Notes: generated from the sequence alone by a model not told the origin. A stretch of 64,000 bases of DNA from a bacterium D16-36 (GCA_003611745.1 RAYF01000031.1:1-64000); one strand, 5' to 3'. Shown: positions 53,101-61,235, numbered from the stretch's first letter. Numbers and translations are program-made.

Positions 53101-53950
53101 GGATTCCCTGTTTGACGCAGGGACGGTTTATGCTGCGAAGCAGAAGACAGCAAGGCCGCAGGTATTTATCCCGGTATTCCCGGGGACAAACTGCGAGTAT
53201 GATACTGCAAAGGCGTTTGAGCTGGCAGGTGCGGATGTTAAGACACTGGTCTTTAAAAATATGACGGAGGGGCAGATTGTAGAGTCTGTCAATGCCTTTG
53301 AGGCGGCAATCAGGGAATCCCAGATTCTGATGTTTTCGGGCGGCTTTAGTGCCGGCGATGAGCCGGACGGCTCTGCAAAGTTTATTGCATCAGTATTTAG
53401 GAATCCAAAGATTATGGAGGCGGTGCACGACCTGCTTGGGAAGAGGGACGGGCTTGCCCTCGGCATATGTAATGGTTTTCAGGCATTGATTAAGCTTGGG
53501 CTGGTGCCGTTCGGGGAGATTAAGCCGCAGACTTCTGATGCACCGACCCTGACGACAAACAGTATCGGCAGGCATATTTCCAAGTCGGTTTATACGAAGG
53601 TCTGCACCAATAAGTCCCCGTGGCTTATGAGGGCGGAGCTTGGCGGTGTATATGCTATCCCGGCGTCCCATGGCGAGGGGCGGTTTGTCGCCTCTGGAGA
53701 GATGATTGAAAGGCTTTTTGCAAATGGGCAGGTGGCGACCCGCTATGTGGATTTGCAGGGGAACCCTACAATGGACGAAGACTTTAACCCGAATGCATCT
53801 TATGCGGCGATAGAGGGAATCACAAGCCCTGACGGGCGCGTCCTCGGCAAGATGGCACACTCAGAGCGTATCGGTGATGGCGTTGCCCTGAATATCTATG
53901 GAAACCAGAACCAGCATATCTTTGAATCCGGCGTTTCATATTTTAGGTAG
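50195..53950 (+). CDS. purL: Phosphoribosylformylglycinamidine synthase (single-chain)
   Basis: About 1,251 residues. It catalyses the ATP- and glutamine-dependent conversion of FGAR to FGAM in purine synthesis. N-terminal PurS-like region, then tandem AIRS-type ATP-binding halves (TYWSDHCRHTTFLTEL, FKNETHNHPTEIEPFGGAAT and later GLPSIGGKDSMSG). The C-terminal glutaminase has FPGTNCEYDTAKAFELAG, LGICNGFQALIKLGL with the catalytic Cys, and SHGEGRF with the His. The single-chain form occurs in many Clostridia. An ATG at 50183 is possible, but GGAGAGAGAG favours 50195. Higher GC than the glycan locus fits core status. No riboswitch was recognised upstream. Confidence 0.95.
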   Translation: MGNVRRVYVEKKAPYAVRAKELKEEVTRYLGIKTLESVRVLIRYDVENLSDATYKQALGTVFSEPPVDDCYEEGFEVSGDALVFSVEYLPGQFDQRADSAEQCVKLLNKKENPVIRSATTYVFAGRIADADAERIKEYCINPVDSRETDEKKPDTLVQNFEEPADVAVFDGFKDMPEAQLRELYSSLNLAMTFKDFLHIQNYFASEEKRDPSVTEIRVLDTYWSDHCRHTTFLTELKNVSFGEGFYKEPIQKAYEDYEAARREIFKDRPDKYVSLMDIALMAMRKLKADGKLDDMEESDEINACSVVVPVTIDGKEEEWLVFFKNETHNHPTEIEPFGGAATCLGGAIRDPLSGRGYVYQAMRVTGAADPTVSMKDTLKGKLPQRKIVTGAAQGYSSYGNQIGLATGLVNEVYHPNYVAKRMEIGAVMGAAPRRNVIRENSDPGDIIILLGGRTGRDGIGGATGSSKAHTTKSIDVCGAEVQKGNAPTERKIQRLFRREEVSSIIKKCNDFGAGGVSVAIGELADGLTVNLDKVPKKYAGLDGTELAISESQERMAVVVAPENVDKMLAFAEEENLEAVVVAEVMEEPRLVLSWRGKVIVDISRAFLDTNGAHQEADVHVTMPKEEENYFGQRADVSDVKKAWLAMLQDLNVCSQKGLVEMFDSSVGASTVMMPYGGRTQLTPIQTMVAKLPVLSGKCDTVTMMSYGMDPYLTSWSPYHGAVYAVISSVAKIVAAGGDFRKIRFTFQEYFRRLGEDAARWGEPMAALLGAYDVQMKLGLPSIGGKDSMSGTFDDIDVPPTLCSFAVDIASLQDIVTPELKKAGNVLVKFDIRKDAYSLPDYGQLMPLYDSITKLIHDKVLVSAYAVGFGGICEAVSKMAFGNGLGVSIDEGVGKEELFAKDYGSIIAEVSAEDLAKITVEYKKIGMVTDAAEFTAGDAVIPMGEALESWTGRLEGVFATRSGVEPKVLEDSLFDAGTVYAAKQKTARPQVFIPVFPGTNCEYDTAKAFELAGADVKTLVFKNMTEGQIVESVNAFEAAIRESQILMFSGGFSAGDEPDGSAKFIASVFRNPKIMEAVHDLLGKRDGLALGICNGFQALIKLGLVPFGEIKPQTSDAPTLTTNSIGRHISKSVYTKVCTNKSPWLMRAELGGVYAIPASHGEGRFVASGEMIERLFANGQVATRYVDLQGNPTMDEDFNPNASYAAIEGITSPDGRVLGKMAHSERIGDGVALNIYGNQNQHIFESGVSYFR

Positions 53951-53963
53951 GGGTTGTGTTATA

Positions 53964-54578
53964 TTACCCTCCTAGGGTTACATCCTGTTTCTGGTACCAC
54001 TGCAGCGCATCCTGAAACTGTTGTTCTTGGAAATCCGGCCATAGATTGTCTACGATATAGAAGTCTGAGTACACGGTCTGGAGGGGCAGGAAGCCTGACA
54101 GGCGGCGCATCCCGCCCCAACGTATGACGAGGTCGATTCTTGGGATATCTCTGGATGCCCATCCGTTTTTCATATCCCATTCCCAGCCGTAGTTTACAAG
54201 GAGGTTAACAATAGTTTTTCCGCTTTGTGTCGGCTGGCGGCTGGCGTCTGCGTAAGGAAGCAGCTGTTCCGGAAAGCAGGCTGATTTGGTGTTGCCGATG
54301 ACATGTAGTTTTGTGTTTTCGTGTTCGATCATCCGTGCGGCCTGTACACATGCTTTTGAAAAGGCGCTCACCTGCTCTTTAGGGCGTTTGCAGTTGTCTG
54401 TGGTAAACCCATAGTAGGTTATTTCCTGAATGCCGTATTTTTGTGCGAGCCGCAGCAGCTTAAGGCCGGGTTTTAGGCCGTAGGCATAACCGTCTTGTTT
54501 CTGCAGGCCGTTTCCTTTCGCCCAGCGCCGGTTGCCGTCCGGGATAATGCCGATATGTTTTGGGATGCGTTGTTTCAT
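53964..54578 (-). CDS. Short cis-prenyltransferase (undecaprenyl-diphosphate-synthase family)
   Basis: A 204-residue member of the UppS family. HIGIIPDGNRRWAKGNGL carries the catalytic Asp and following Arg residues, ITYYGFTTDNCKRP the second conserved block, and RIDLVIRWGGMRRLSGFLPL followed by DNLWPDF the C-terminal substrate-binding block. Typical enzymes are 230-260 residues. Here the segment between VNLLVNYGWEWDMKNG and the RxDLVIR block is about 35 residues shorter, and the usual RTSGE is changed to RWGGM. It may therefore be a second, specialised prenyltransferase rather than the housekeeping UppS, perhaps making a shorter chain. It converges on purL. Confidence 0.75.
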   Translation of the reverse strand: MKQRIPKHIGIIPDGNRRWAKGNGLQKQDGYAYGLKPGLKLLRLAQKYGIQEITYYGFTTDNCKRPKEQVSAFSKACVQAARMIEHENTKLHVIGNTKSACFPEQLLPYADASRQPTQSGKTIVNLLVNYGWEWDMKNGWASRDIPRIDLVIRWGGMRRLSGFLPLQTVYSDFYIVDNLWPDFQEQQFQDALQWYQKQDVTLGG

Positions 54579-54717
54579 GATTGTGCCCGCCTTTCTTGAT
54601 TATAAATGTATTTGACTACTGCCGGGAAAGCTGTGATGGGTAGCCTGAAATAGTGTGGGCGGTTTTTTGTTATTCTATGCAGGGAATGTTTAGCCTTGAA
54701 ATTTTTTAAAAAAGGTA

Positions 54718-54746
54718 TTGACAACTGGGAGAAAATCCTGTAAGAT
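54718..54746 (+). promoter_or_regulatory. Promoter of the tRNA-Gly pair
   Basis: TTGACA (54718-54723), a 17-base spacer and TAAGAT (54741-54746), with the first tRNA starting 30 bases later. Confidence 0.65.
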
Positions 54747-54776
54747 ATCAATTGTGTTCGTGAGAGGCACAGAAAT

Positions 54777-54848
54777 GCACGAGTGGCTCAGTGGTGGAGT
54801 ATCGCCTTGCCAAGGCGAGGGTCGCGGGTTCGAATCCCGTCTCGTGCT
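54777..54848 (+). tRNA. tRNA-Gly (anticodon GCC), copy 1
   Basis: A 72-base tRNA. GCACGAG pairs with CTCGTGC, discriminator T. Anticodon stem TCGCC/GGCGA encloses TTGCCAA with anticodon GCC, and the T arm has GGGTTCGAATCCC. No CCA is encoded. Confidence 0.95.
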
Positions 54849-54933
54849 CTGGTTTTTAAAATCATTTTCCAAGAAAATGATGGACAACTACATATTGTGT
54901 TGATAAAGCATATGTTTTATCAATAATTAGAAT

Positions 54934-55005
54934 GCACGAGTGGCTCAGTGGTGGAGTATCGCCTTGCCAAGGCGAGGGTCGCGGGTTCGAATCCCGTCTC
55001 GTGCT
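54934..55005 (+). tRNA. tRNA-Gly (anticodon GCC), copy 2
   Basis: Identical over all 72 bases to the copy at 54777, 85 bases apart. It is followed by a T-run that may end the transcript just before the nicotinate phosphoribosyltransferase leader. Confidence 0.95.
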
Positions 55006-55046
55006 TTTTTGTGTTACATAATATTTTTTTTGTGGAGGGAATGGGA

Positions 55047-56504
55047 ATGGATGGTCAGCATGCAGAGAGAAACCTGTCAATGGTAATGGATTTTTATGAG
55101 CTTACGATGAGCAATGGTTATTTTAGAGAAAACAGGGGGCATGACGAGCTGGTTGTATTTGATGTATTTTACCGCAACAATCCTGACAACGGGGGGTATT
55201 CTATTTTTGCGGGCCTGGAGCAGATAATAGAATATATCCAGAACCTGCATTTTTCTGAGGAGGACATTGCTTATCTGAGGGGGCAGGGGATTTTTCTGGA
55301 GGAATTTCTGCAGTATTTGGAGCAGTTTACATTTTCCGGCGATATCTATGCCCTTCCGGAGGGGACGGTTATGTACCCGAATGAGCCGGTGCTTACGGTT
55401 ATTGCGCCAGTTATTGATGCACAGTTGATTGAGACTGCTATTTTGCTGGAAATAAACCACCAGTCGCTGATTGCCACCAAGACAAGGCGCATCTGCAATG
55501 CGGCGGGGACATGCAGTGTTTCTGATTTCGGGGCACGGCGGGCGCACAATATGGATGCTGCGGTTTATGGAGCGAGGGCCGCCTATATCGGCGGTGCTTT
55601 CTCGACGGCAACCGTGTTGGCCGGGCAGATGTTCGGGATCCCGGTCAGCGGCACGATGGCGCATAGCTGGATTATGTATTTTTCGGATGAATATACGGCG
55701 TTCCGCAAATATGCCGAGATGTACCCGGATGCTGCTGTGCTTCTGGTGGATACGTATGATGTGCTGCGCAGCGGCGTGCCGAATGCCATCCGTGTAGCTA
55801 AGGAGGTTCTGGAGCCGATGGGAAAACGCCTCAAGGGCATCCGTTTAGACAGCGGCGATCTGGCGTACCTGTCAAAGAAGGCAAGGAGGATGTTAGATGA
55901 TGCCGGACTTAATGACTGTATTATTGTGGCATCCAATAGCCTGGATGAATTTACTATCCAGTCCCTGTTAAGCCAAGGGGCATGCATTGACAGCTTTGGC
56001 GTGGGGGAGCGTCTGATTACATCAAAGTCGGAGCCTGTATTCGGTGCGGTTTATAAGATTGCGGCAGTCCGGCATAATGATATTTTTGAGCCGAGGATTA
56101 AGATTTCGGAGAATGTGGAGAAAATTACGAATCCGGGCTTTAAGGAGCTGTACCGCGTATATGACCAGAACCACAAGGCGATTGCGGATTTGATTGCGGG
56201 CAGGGAGGAGATTATAAAGGACGGGGATTCTGTGGAGTATATTGACCCTAAGAAGCCGTGGAAAAAGCGTTTTTTTGAAAATTGCACGTTCCGGCCTCTC
56301 TTAGAGCCGGTTTTCCTTCAGGGAAGGCTGGTCAGGGGGAGGACTGGCGTGGAGGAGATCAGGGAGTATGTCAGCAGGCAGCTTTCGGAAGAAATCTGGG
56401 AGGAGGAGCAGCGCTTTGTCAACCCACATGTCCATTATCTGGATATGACGCCGGAGTATTACCGGATGAAAAATGCCCTGCTGAGGAAAGCAAAGGAATC
56501 ATGA
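55047..56504 (+). CDS. pncB: Nicotinate phosphoribosyltransferase
   Basis: A 485-residue enzyme converting nicotinate and PRPP to nicotinate mononucleotide in NAD salvage. MVMDFYELTMSNGYF is the usual N-terminal block, SDFGARRAHNMDAAVYGARA and SGTMAHSWIM the active-site region including the phosphorylatable His segment, and IRLDSGDLAYLSKKARRMLD the PRPP-binding region. The start at 55047 is preferred (GGAGGG seven bases upstream). Any earlier start would run through the second tRNA-Gly. A large palindromic repeat begins about 20 bases after the stop. Confidence 0.92.
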   Translation: MDGQHAERNLSMVMDFYELTMSNGYFRENRGHDELVVFDVFYRNNPDNGGYSIFAGLEQIIEYIQNLHFSEEDIAYLRGQGIFLEEFLQYLEQFTFSGDIYALPEGTVMYPNEPVLTVIAPVIDAQLIETAILLEINHQSLIATKTRRICNAAGTCSVSDFGARRAHNMDAAVYGARAAYIGGAFSTATVLAGQMFGIPVSGTMAHSWIMYFSDEYTAFRKYAEMYPDAAVLLVDTYDVLRSGVPNAIRVAKEVLEPMGKRLKGIRLDSGDLAYLSKKARRMLDDAGLNDCIIVASNSLDEFTIQSLLSQGACIDSFGVGERLITSKSEPVFGAVYKIAAVRHNDIFEPRIKISENVEKITNPGFKELYRVYDQNHKAIADLIAGREEIIKDGDSVEYIDPKKPWKKRFFENCTFRPLLEPVFLQGRLVRGRTGVEEIREYVSRQLSEEIWEEEQRFVNPHVHYLDMTPEYYRMKNALLRKAKES

Positions 56505-56524
56505 TTTCCTGATATTTTTACACG

Positions 56525-57192
56525 GAAATCAATTTTCAGTATATATTCATTACTGCCCCAAATCAATATGTCACCATTTACAGACGATGTTTATTTAACG
56601 ATAACTCCCTGTTATCCGTCATTTCTTGTTTATGCCTGCATCCGGTTATGCTTCTGTTTTTTGCTTCACAAACAAGCAAAACGCCTAAAAGGAAGGGCAG
56701 GATATGCCTTGCAACATTTCGCCTTTCCGAGGAACTATCTGTCTTGCGGCTTTGATGGTTGATTTATGCGCCTTTCCGCAAACTCACATCATGCGGCGGT
56801 TTTCACGGCTTTCCGCAGAGGCACTCTCGAATCGCCGGTACTTGCAGAACGTATTTTGTTCTGCTATGTACCGCTGCGTTATGAGAGGTAGCGGAAGCGT
56901 GCCTCCTAGGAAAACTTGAAACCGCGCATGATGCTCAGACAGTGCTGCAAGGCGCATATCCATCAAAGCCCTGCAAGATAGAGTTCCTCTGGAAAGCCGT
57001 TGTTGTCTGGCGGCATATCTTGCCCTTCTTTTTAGGCGTACCATACTCTGTGAGGGCAAAAAACAGAAACACAGCCGAATGCAGGCACATTGAAAAATTG
57101 ATAGATAACAGGGAGTTATCGTTTAGAAAACAATCGTCTGTAAATGGCATAAATTAATAGGGGCAGTAATGAATACATATACTGAAAATTGA
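56525..57192. repeat. Approximately 670-bp fold-back palindrome (mobile-element-like)
   Basis: The two halves are inverted copies of each other, centred at CAGAAC-GTATTTT-GTTCTG (56845-56863). Matching landmarks run the whole length: GAAATCAATTTTCAGTATAT near both ends, CATTTACAGACGAT, CGATAACTCCCTGTTATC, CGCCTAAAA-GAAGGGCA, GGCTTTGATGG, GAGGCAC and CGGTAC. By-eye identity is about 80 percent. The mirrored open frames in it are by-products of the palindrome, and no transposase is seen. The outer ~100 bp recurs alone at 48497-48597. It lies between pncB and the rpsU promoter. Confidence 0.8.
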
Positions 57193-57218
57193 TTTCTGTG
57201 ATATTTTTAAAATATATG

Positions 57219-57246
57219 TTGACCTTTTCGAATTTTGTGATATAAT
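57219..57246 (+). promoter_or_regulatory. Promoter of rpsU
   Basis: TTGACC (57219-57224), a 16-base spacer and a perfect TATAAT preceded by TGA (57241-57246), so it is also close to an extended -10. The leader to the start codon is about 100 bases. Confidence 0.7.
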
Positions 57247-57355
57247 AAATCTTGTGCGTATGAGAGAAAACGAATTCTTTCATGGTAAAATATTACCCTA
57301 TACAGTTGTGTATTGAAGCATAATTTACAACTGAGGGGAGGTTAGGTGTGAGAAT

Positions 57356-57529
57356 ATGTCAAATGTAATCGTAAAAGAAAATGAGACATTGGATAACGCT
57401 TTACGTCGTTTCAAAAGAAATTGTGCGAAAGCTGGAATCCAGCAGGAAATTCGTAAAAGAGAGCATTATGAGAAGCCAAGTGTTCGTCGGAAGAAGAAAT
57501 CTGAAGCAGCTCGTAAGCGCAAATACTAA
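57356..57529 (+). CDS. rpsU: Ribosomal protein bS21
   Basis: A 57-residue, strongly basic protein, beginning [20 protein letters not shown] and ending [11 protein letters not shown], the full length of bS21. It binds the small subunit near the anti-Shine-Dalgarno region. It is too short for most open-frame cut-offs but unmistakable. AGGTG and GGGGAGG lie upstream. It is followed immediately by a strong terminator, so it is monocistronic here. Confidence 0.95.
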   Translation: MSNVIVKENETLDNALRRFKRNCAKAGIQQEIRKREHYEKPSVRRKKKSEAARKRKY

Positions 57530-57550
57530 AATAATAACGATTATCCTTTT

Positions 57551-57578
57551 GAGAGACTGTTTAGGCAGTCTCTTTTTT
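57551..57578 (+). terminator. Intrinsic terminator of rpsU
   Basis: GAGACTG (57553-57559) and CAGTCTC (57566-57572) form a stem with loop TTTAGG, followed by six T. Confidence 0.9.
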
Positions 57579-57638
57579 CGTTGATTTTATAGCGGAAAAT
57601 CTTCTTTCTTATAAGCCCCCGTAAATGTTTATATCATC

Positions 57639-58027
57639 TTGCAGGAATGGCTTAAAATCAAGATTTTCCACTTATCCCTTTATATCATGCCATATCTCCG
57701 TATAAGTTGGTTTTGTAAGACCGGGCACCTTACTACTAAAGGGGCAGAAATTAAGCCGACTAAAGGAACTGTCAAAAATATATGTCCTCTTTGCGCCAGT
57801 CCAGCCACCTATAAAGTGAGCCAGCCGCTAAAAGGGCTTGCAAAAATGGGATACGATAAGGAGCATAAGGATAGCTTATCGAAGTACCCCGAATTAAAGG
57901 AGCGTATGCCGAGGTGAACAGCTATGACAGGAAGAGCTTTGAGAGGGAACTTTACAACGAGAGCCGGCAGCATAACAGGCAACAAAACAAAACTAAGCGG
58001 AATAGAGAGGAAGAAATTTAATGAAAA
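57639..58027 (+). pseudogene. Decayed coding fragments, probably of a mobile element
   Basis: One frame (to 57917) contains NICPLCASPATYKVSQPLKG and ends KERMPR without a credible start. In another frame, from about 57872 to 58020, AYAEVNSYDRKSFERELYNE continues into a Gln/Asn/Arg-rich tail. Neither is a complete protein. The charged tail resembles relaxase or mobilisation proteins, but I cannot name the family. Confidence 0.35.
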
Positions 58028-58090
58028 TTTGATAGAGATGTGAGTGTAATTGTGGTATTCTATTAGAGGAACAAATCGGAGGTGAATGTT

Positions 58091-58588
58091 ATGTCTTTGA
58101 AAGTTATTTTGTTAAATGGAGCATCTAGTAGTGGGAAATCTACCTTGGCAAAGTCATTACAAAATCACATTAAAGATAATAAAAAGCAAGAATATAGAAT
58201 CATTTCTATTGATGATTTTTTAGATATGACGATTAATAAGCCTGTTTATGAAGATGATGTTTTTGAAATATCTCATCTGCTTTGCCAAAAAGTATTAAAT
58301 ATCTTAAAAATAGGTTATGGAGTTATTGTTGACCATGTAATTACGAGTGAGCGCATTTATAAACAATTAGCGGAAGCCTTGAAAGAATATGCGTTAATCA
58401 TGGTACAAGTAACGTGTCCGTTAAATGAATTAGAAAAAAGAGAAAAAAAGCGCAAAGACAGATATATTGGTTCGGCAAAAGCTTCATTTGAGTACCTTTA
58501 TCCTCAAAAGGGATATGATTTAACATTGAATACACTTGAATTGTCTCCAAAAGAGTGTTCTGAAAAAATATGTGAATTATTGAATTAA
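58091..58588 (+). CDS. P-loop kinase, chloramphenicol-phosphotransferase-like
   Basis: A 165-residue P-loop protein. VILLNGASSSGKSTLAKSLQ is the Walker A loop, RIISIDDFLDM carries the catalytic-type Asp, and LIMVQVTCPLNELEKREKKR the lid region with basic residues. The overall pattern fits the CPT-like family (zeta-toxin relatives) that phosphorylates small molecules. Drug resistance cannot be inferred from sequence alone. GGAGGTG precedes the ATG at 58091. It stands among gene relics, so it was probably acquired. Confidence 0.72.
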   Translation: MSLKVILLNGASSSGKSTLAKSLQNHIKDNKKQEYRIISIDDFLDMTINKPVYEDDVFEISHLLCQKVLNILKIGYGVIVDHVITSERIYKQLAEALKEYALIMVQVTCPLNELEKREKKRKDRYIGSAKASFEYLYPQKGYDLTLNTLELSPKECSEKICELLN

Positions 58589-58589
58589 A

Positions 58590-58757
58590 CGGTATGCGAT
58601 TTCAGTTTGTGAAGAACTTGGCAACCCTAAGATTATCCAAATAACTATTATCGTACCACAATCACAACAAAATAGTTACACAGCGTCAAAAGCGTATAGA
58701 AACTTGAGAAAAATTTACGAGAAATTCAGTTTTCAAAAGGTATTGTCTGATGTATAA
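58590..58757 (+). pseudogene. Orphan coding fragment
   Basis: An open frame of 55 codons with coding character (RYAISVCEELGNPKIIQITI onward, ending QKVLSDV) but no start codon or ribosome binding site. It is probably the tail of a deleted gene of unknown family. Confidence 0.3.
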
Positions 58758-58784
58758 TAAAAACAGTGGCAGAAGGTGATCTTT

Positions 58785-59361
58785 TTGAATACAACGGAGC
58801 AGACACACAGGCAGGATTTAGAACGTCTGAAATCACTCCGATATATGGATGATGATTTTATGTCCGTCTGTCTTGCAGATAATTTTGAAGGTGTGGAATT
58901 GATACTACGAATTGTTTTAGGGCGGGAGGATATAAAAGTTAAATCGGTCAGGACACAAGAACCATTGAAGAATTTGCAAGGACGTTCGGCTGTTTTAGAT
59001 GTTCATGCGATTGACAGCGCCGATAAGGAATTTGATGTTGAAATTCAGAGGAAAGACGCTGGAGCAGGCGCAAAGAGGGCAAGGCATAACAGTAGCTTGT
59101 TAGATGCGTACATATTAAAGCCTGGCGAGGATACGGAGGATATTCCGGACAGTTATGTTATTTTCATAACAGAAAGGAGTTGCGGCTATGTGCAAAATTA
59201 TGGAAGATATGAGGAATGAAGCTGAGTTAAATAAGGCAAAAAGAATGGCTATTCGTATGATTAAAGCAGGAAAAATGTCATTGGAAGATATAGCCGATTA
59301 TACAGAATTATCTCTTGATATAATAAAAGAATTAGCAAGCCAATCAATGCAGTTAGTATAA
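58785..59361 (+). pseudogene. Rpn/PD-(D/E)XK transposase-like protein with internal deletion
   Basis: The N-terminal part reads MSVCLADNFEGVELILRIVL, RSAVLDVHAIDSADKEFDVE (catalytic Asp and E-x-Q) and SLLDAYILKPGEDTEDIPDS, typical of a large Lachnospiraceae family. Just after YVIFITE the frame runs into an out-of-frame C-terminal piece and stops at 59219. The C-terminus survives separately from 59188 (MCKIMEDMRNEAELNKAKRM to LASQSMQLV). Intact members carry about 80-100 residues between these blocks, so an internal deletion is likely. The most plausible start is the TTG at 58785 after AGAAGGTGAT. Confidence 0.65.
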
Positions 59362-59462
59362 TTAATCATATCAATAAAATAAAATATAGTAACAGCATTA
59401 GAGCATATAAGAACTGAAATCTATATACTCTATTTTTTTTTGTCATTAAGCAGAAGACAGCC

Positions 59463-59491
59463 TTGCAGCCGCAGTAAAAGTATGGTATAGT
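59463..59491 (+). promoter_or_regulatory. Promoter of the esterase gene
   Basis: TTGCAG (59463-59468), a 17-base spacer and TATAGT (59486-59491), 85 bases before the start codon. Confidence 0.5.
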
Positions 59492-59576
59492 ATATACGTA
59501 TCCGAATTAGCATGCTAATTTATAAAGCGATATGTGCGGTAAAGCAGCAACGAGTGAGGAAAGGAGCTTCTATACT

Positions 59577-60761
59577 ATGAGACATTTGAAAAAGACAATA
59601 CCTGTTTTGGTTTCTGCCGTACTTTTGGTTTCTGCTGTGATGGCCCACGGCTTATCTGCGGAGGCGGCAAAAAAGATTTCTATAAGCCACAAGACACTTT
59701 CTTTAAAGGTGGGGGGCAGTAAAAAGCTCTCGCTAAAGAACCTTCCCAAAAAGCAGAAGGTTAAATGGTCTTCCAGCAACAAGCAGGTGGCTTCGGTATC
59801 TTCTGCCGGCAAAGTGACAGCCAGAAAGGAAGGGAGGGCGAAGATTACTGCTATAGCCGGGAAGAAAAAATATATCTGCAGGGTGACAGTAAAGAAAGCG
59901 GCAGCTGTGCCTGTGCCGGAAGCTGACCCGGCAGATGGCGATGTCTATTACACAACGCCCGATAATTACCGTGCTTTTAGGAACGATGTGAAGTATGGGG
60001 AAGTACAGACATTGAAGTATTTTTCCAGCACGACACAGAGGGAGCGGACACTCAGCGTGGTATTACCGCCTGATTACAGCAAAGAAAAGCAGTATCCGGT
60101 CTGTTATCTTCTGCACGGTCTGGGGCAGGACCATACGGACTGGCTCAATGCCAATGCCCCGCTGATTATCGGCAATATGATAGCTTCGGGCACTGCAGAG
60201 GAAATGATACTGGTACTGCCAAATTGCCGTGCAAGGGCGAATGATGCTGCAAACCCGCCAGATGCGTTCAGCCTTGGGAATTATCAGGCTTTTGATAATT
60301 TCATCAATGATCTGCGGGATAATGTCATGCCGTTTATCAAGGAGAATTTCTCTATCAAGGAGGGGCGTGAGAATACAGCGATTGCCGGTTTTTCCATGGG
60401 AGGGAGGACTGCGCTCTATATCGGCCTGAGCATGCAGGAGACTTTTGGGCATATCGGAGGATTCTGCCCGGCTCCGGGGTTATTTGCATATACTATGAAT
60501 GGCGTATCAGAGGATGGGCTTTTCACAAAAGAGGCATTTAGATTGTCAGATGCTTATGCGGATAATACACTGCTCATGGTGGTGGCTGGAAAGACAGATA
60601 CGATTGTTGGAAATTTTCCTGAGACATACCATAATGCATTGGCGGAAAACGGCACGAAGCATATCTGGTACAAGAAAGCCGGTGGGCATGACGTAAATGT
60701 TATGAACAATGCGCTGTACAATTTTGCCATGAGGATTTTCAGGCAGGATGCCCCAGAATAA
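59577..60761 (+). CDS. Secreted esterase with N-terminal Big_2 domain
   Basis: A 394-residue exported protein. Signal peptide MRHLKKTIPVLVSAVLLVSA ending near LSAEAA. A bacterial Ig-like Big_2 domain follows (SLKVGGSKKLSLKNLPKKQK, WSSSNKQVASVSSAGKVTAR). Then an alpha/beta hydrolase of the esterase D/feruloyl esterase type: VCYLLHGLGQDHTDW (oxyanion region), AIAGFSMGGRTALYIGL with the nucleophile Ser, and AGGHDVNVMNNALYNF with the catalytic His. It probably deacylates plant or host glycans outside the cell. GGAG precedes the ATG by about nine bases. It converges on the MarR gene 20 bases away. Confidence 0.83.
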   Translation: MRHLKKTIPVLVSAVLLVSAVMAHGLSAEAAKKISISHKTLSLKVGGSKKLSLKNLPKKQKVKWSSSNKQVASVSSAGKVTARKEGRAKITAIAGKKKYICRVTVKKAAAVPVPEADPADGDVYYTTPDNYRAFRNDVKYGEVQTLKYFSSTTQRERTLSVVLPPDYSKEKQYPVCYLLHGLGQDHTDWLNANAPLIIGNMIASGTAEEMILVLPNCRARANDAANPPDAFSLGNYQAFDNFINDLRDNVMPFIKENFSIKEGRENTAIAGFSMGGRTALYIGLSMQETFGHIGGFCPAPGLFAYTMNGVSEDGLFTKEAFRLSDAYADNTLLMVVAGKTDTIVGNFPETYHNALAENGTKHIWYKKAGGHDVNVMNNALYNFAMRIFRQDAPE

Positions 60762-60781
60762 TACACTGGTTCAGCGGTTTT

Positions 60782-61213
60782 TTAGGGGAGGGTGCGGTTG
60801 AGGTTTTCTGTCACCCTTCCCAACATATCAAAGAACATTTCCACTTCCTGTTCGGAAAAGCCGTCAAGGCTGGCGTTATCTATTCTGGTTACCAGATCCA
60901 TAATTTCTTTTCCTTTTTTTCTTCCCGCATCTGTGAGAAAAATCCGGAAAGCCCTTTTCCCTCCAGATACAATCGCTTTCTCTTTATATATGAACCCTCC
61001 TTTTTCCATTTTTCCCAGCATAGCAGTAAGGGTGGACTCGCGTACCTTGCACAGGCTGGCCAGTTCTTTCTGTGTATGTCCGTCCTTGATATATAATATA
61101 TAAAGTATTTTAGGCTGCCCATCTGTCAGATCCAGCTTCTGAAACCCTTCCCTGCTTTTCTGCCTGTGTGCCGATGATGTTTCTAATAGTTTTAGGAAAA
61201 ATGCTTCTCTCAT
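60782..61213 (-). CDS. MarR-family transcriptional regulator
   Basis: A 143-residue winged-helix regulator. LTDGQPKILYILYIKDGHTQ leads into the helix-turn-helix KELASLCKVRESTLTAMLGK, the wing IVSGGKRAFRIFLTDAGRKK, and the C-terminal dimerisation helix. It is transcribed away from rubrerythrin, separated by 299 bases, so it may regulate itself and possibly the oxidative-stress gene. No matching operator was identified with confidence. Confidence 0.85.
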   Translation of the reverse strand: MREAFFLKLLETSSAHRQKSREGFQKLDLTDGQPKILYILYIKDGHTQKELASLCKVRESTLTAMLGKMEKGGFIYKEKAIVSGGKRAFRIFLTDAGRKKGKEIMDLVTRIDNASLDGFSEQEVEMFFDMLGRVTENLNRTLP

Positions 61214-61235
61214 TTTTATCCCCCTATCTTTCTTT

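Noticed and set aside
54690-55080. Open frames spanning the two tRNA-Gly genes on both strands
   Set aside because: They arise from the repeated tRNA sequence (identical internal peptide in two frames) and are not genes.
56568-57157. Mirrored open frames inside the palindrome
   Set aside because: The plus- and minus-strand products resemble each other only because the DNA is an inverted repeat; no start signals.
58091-58588. Calling the P-loop kinase an antibiotic-resistance gene
   Set aside because: The CPT-like fold is shared by kinases of other substrates, and nothing in the sequence or context indicates chloramphenicol.
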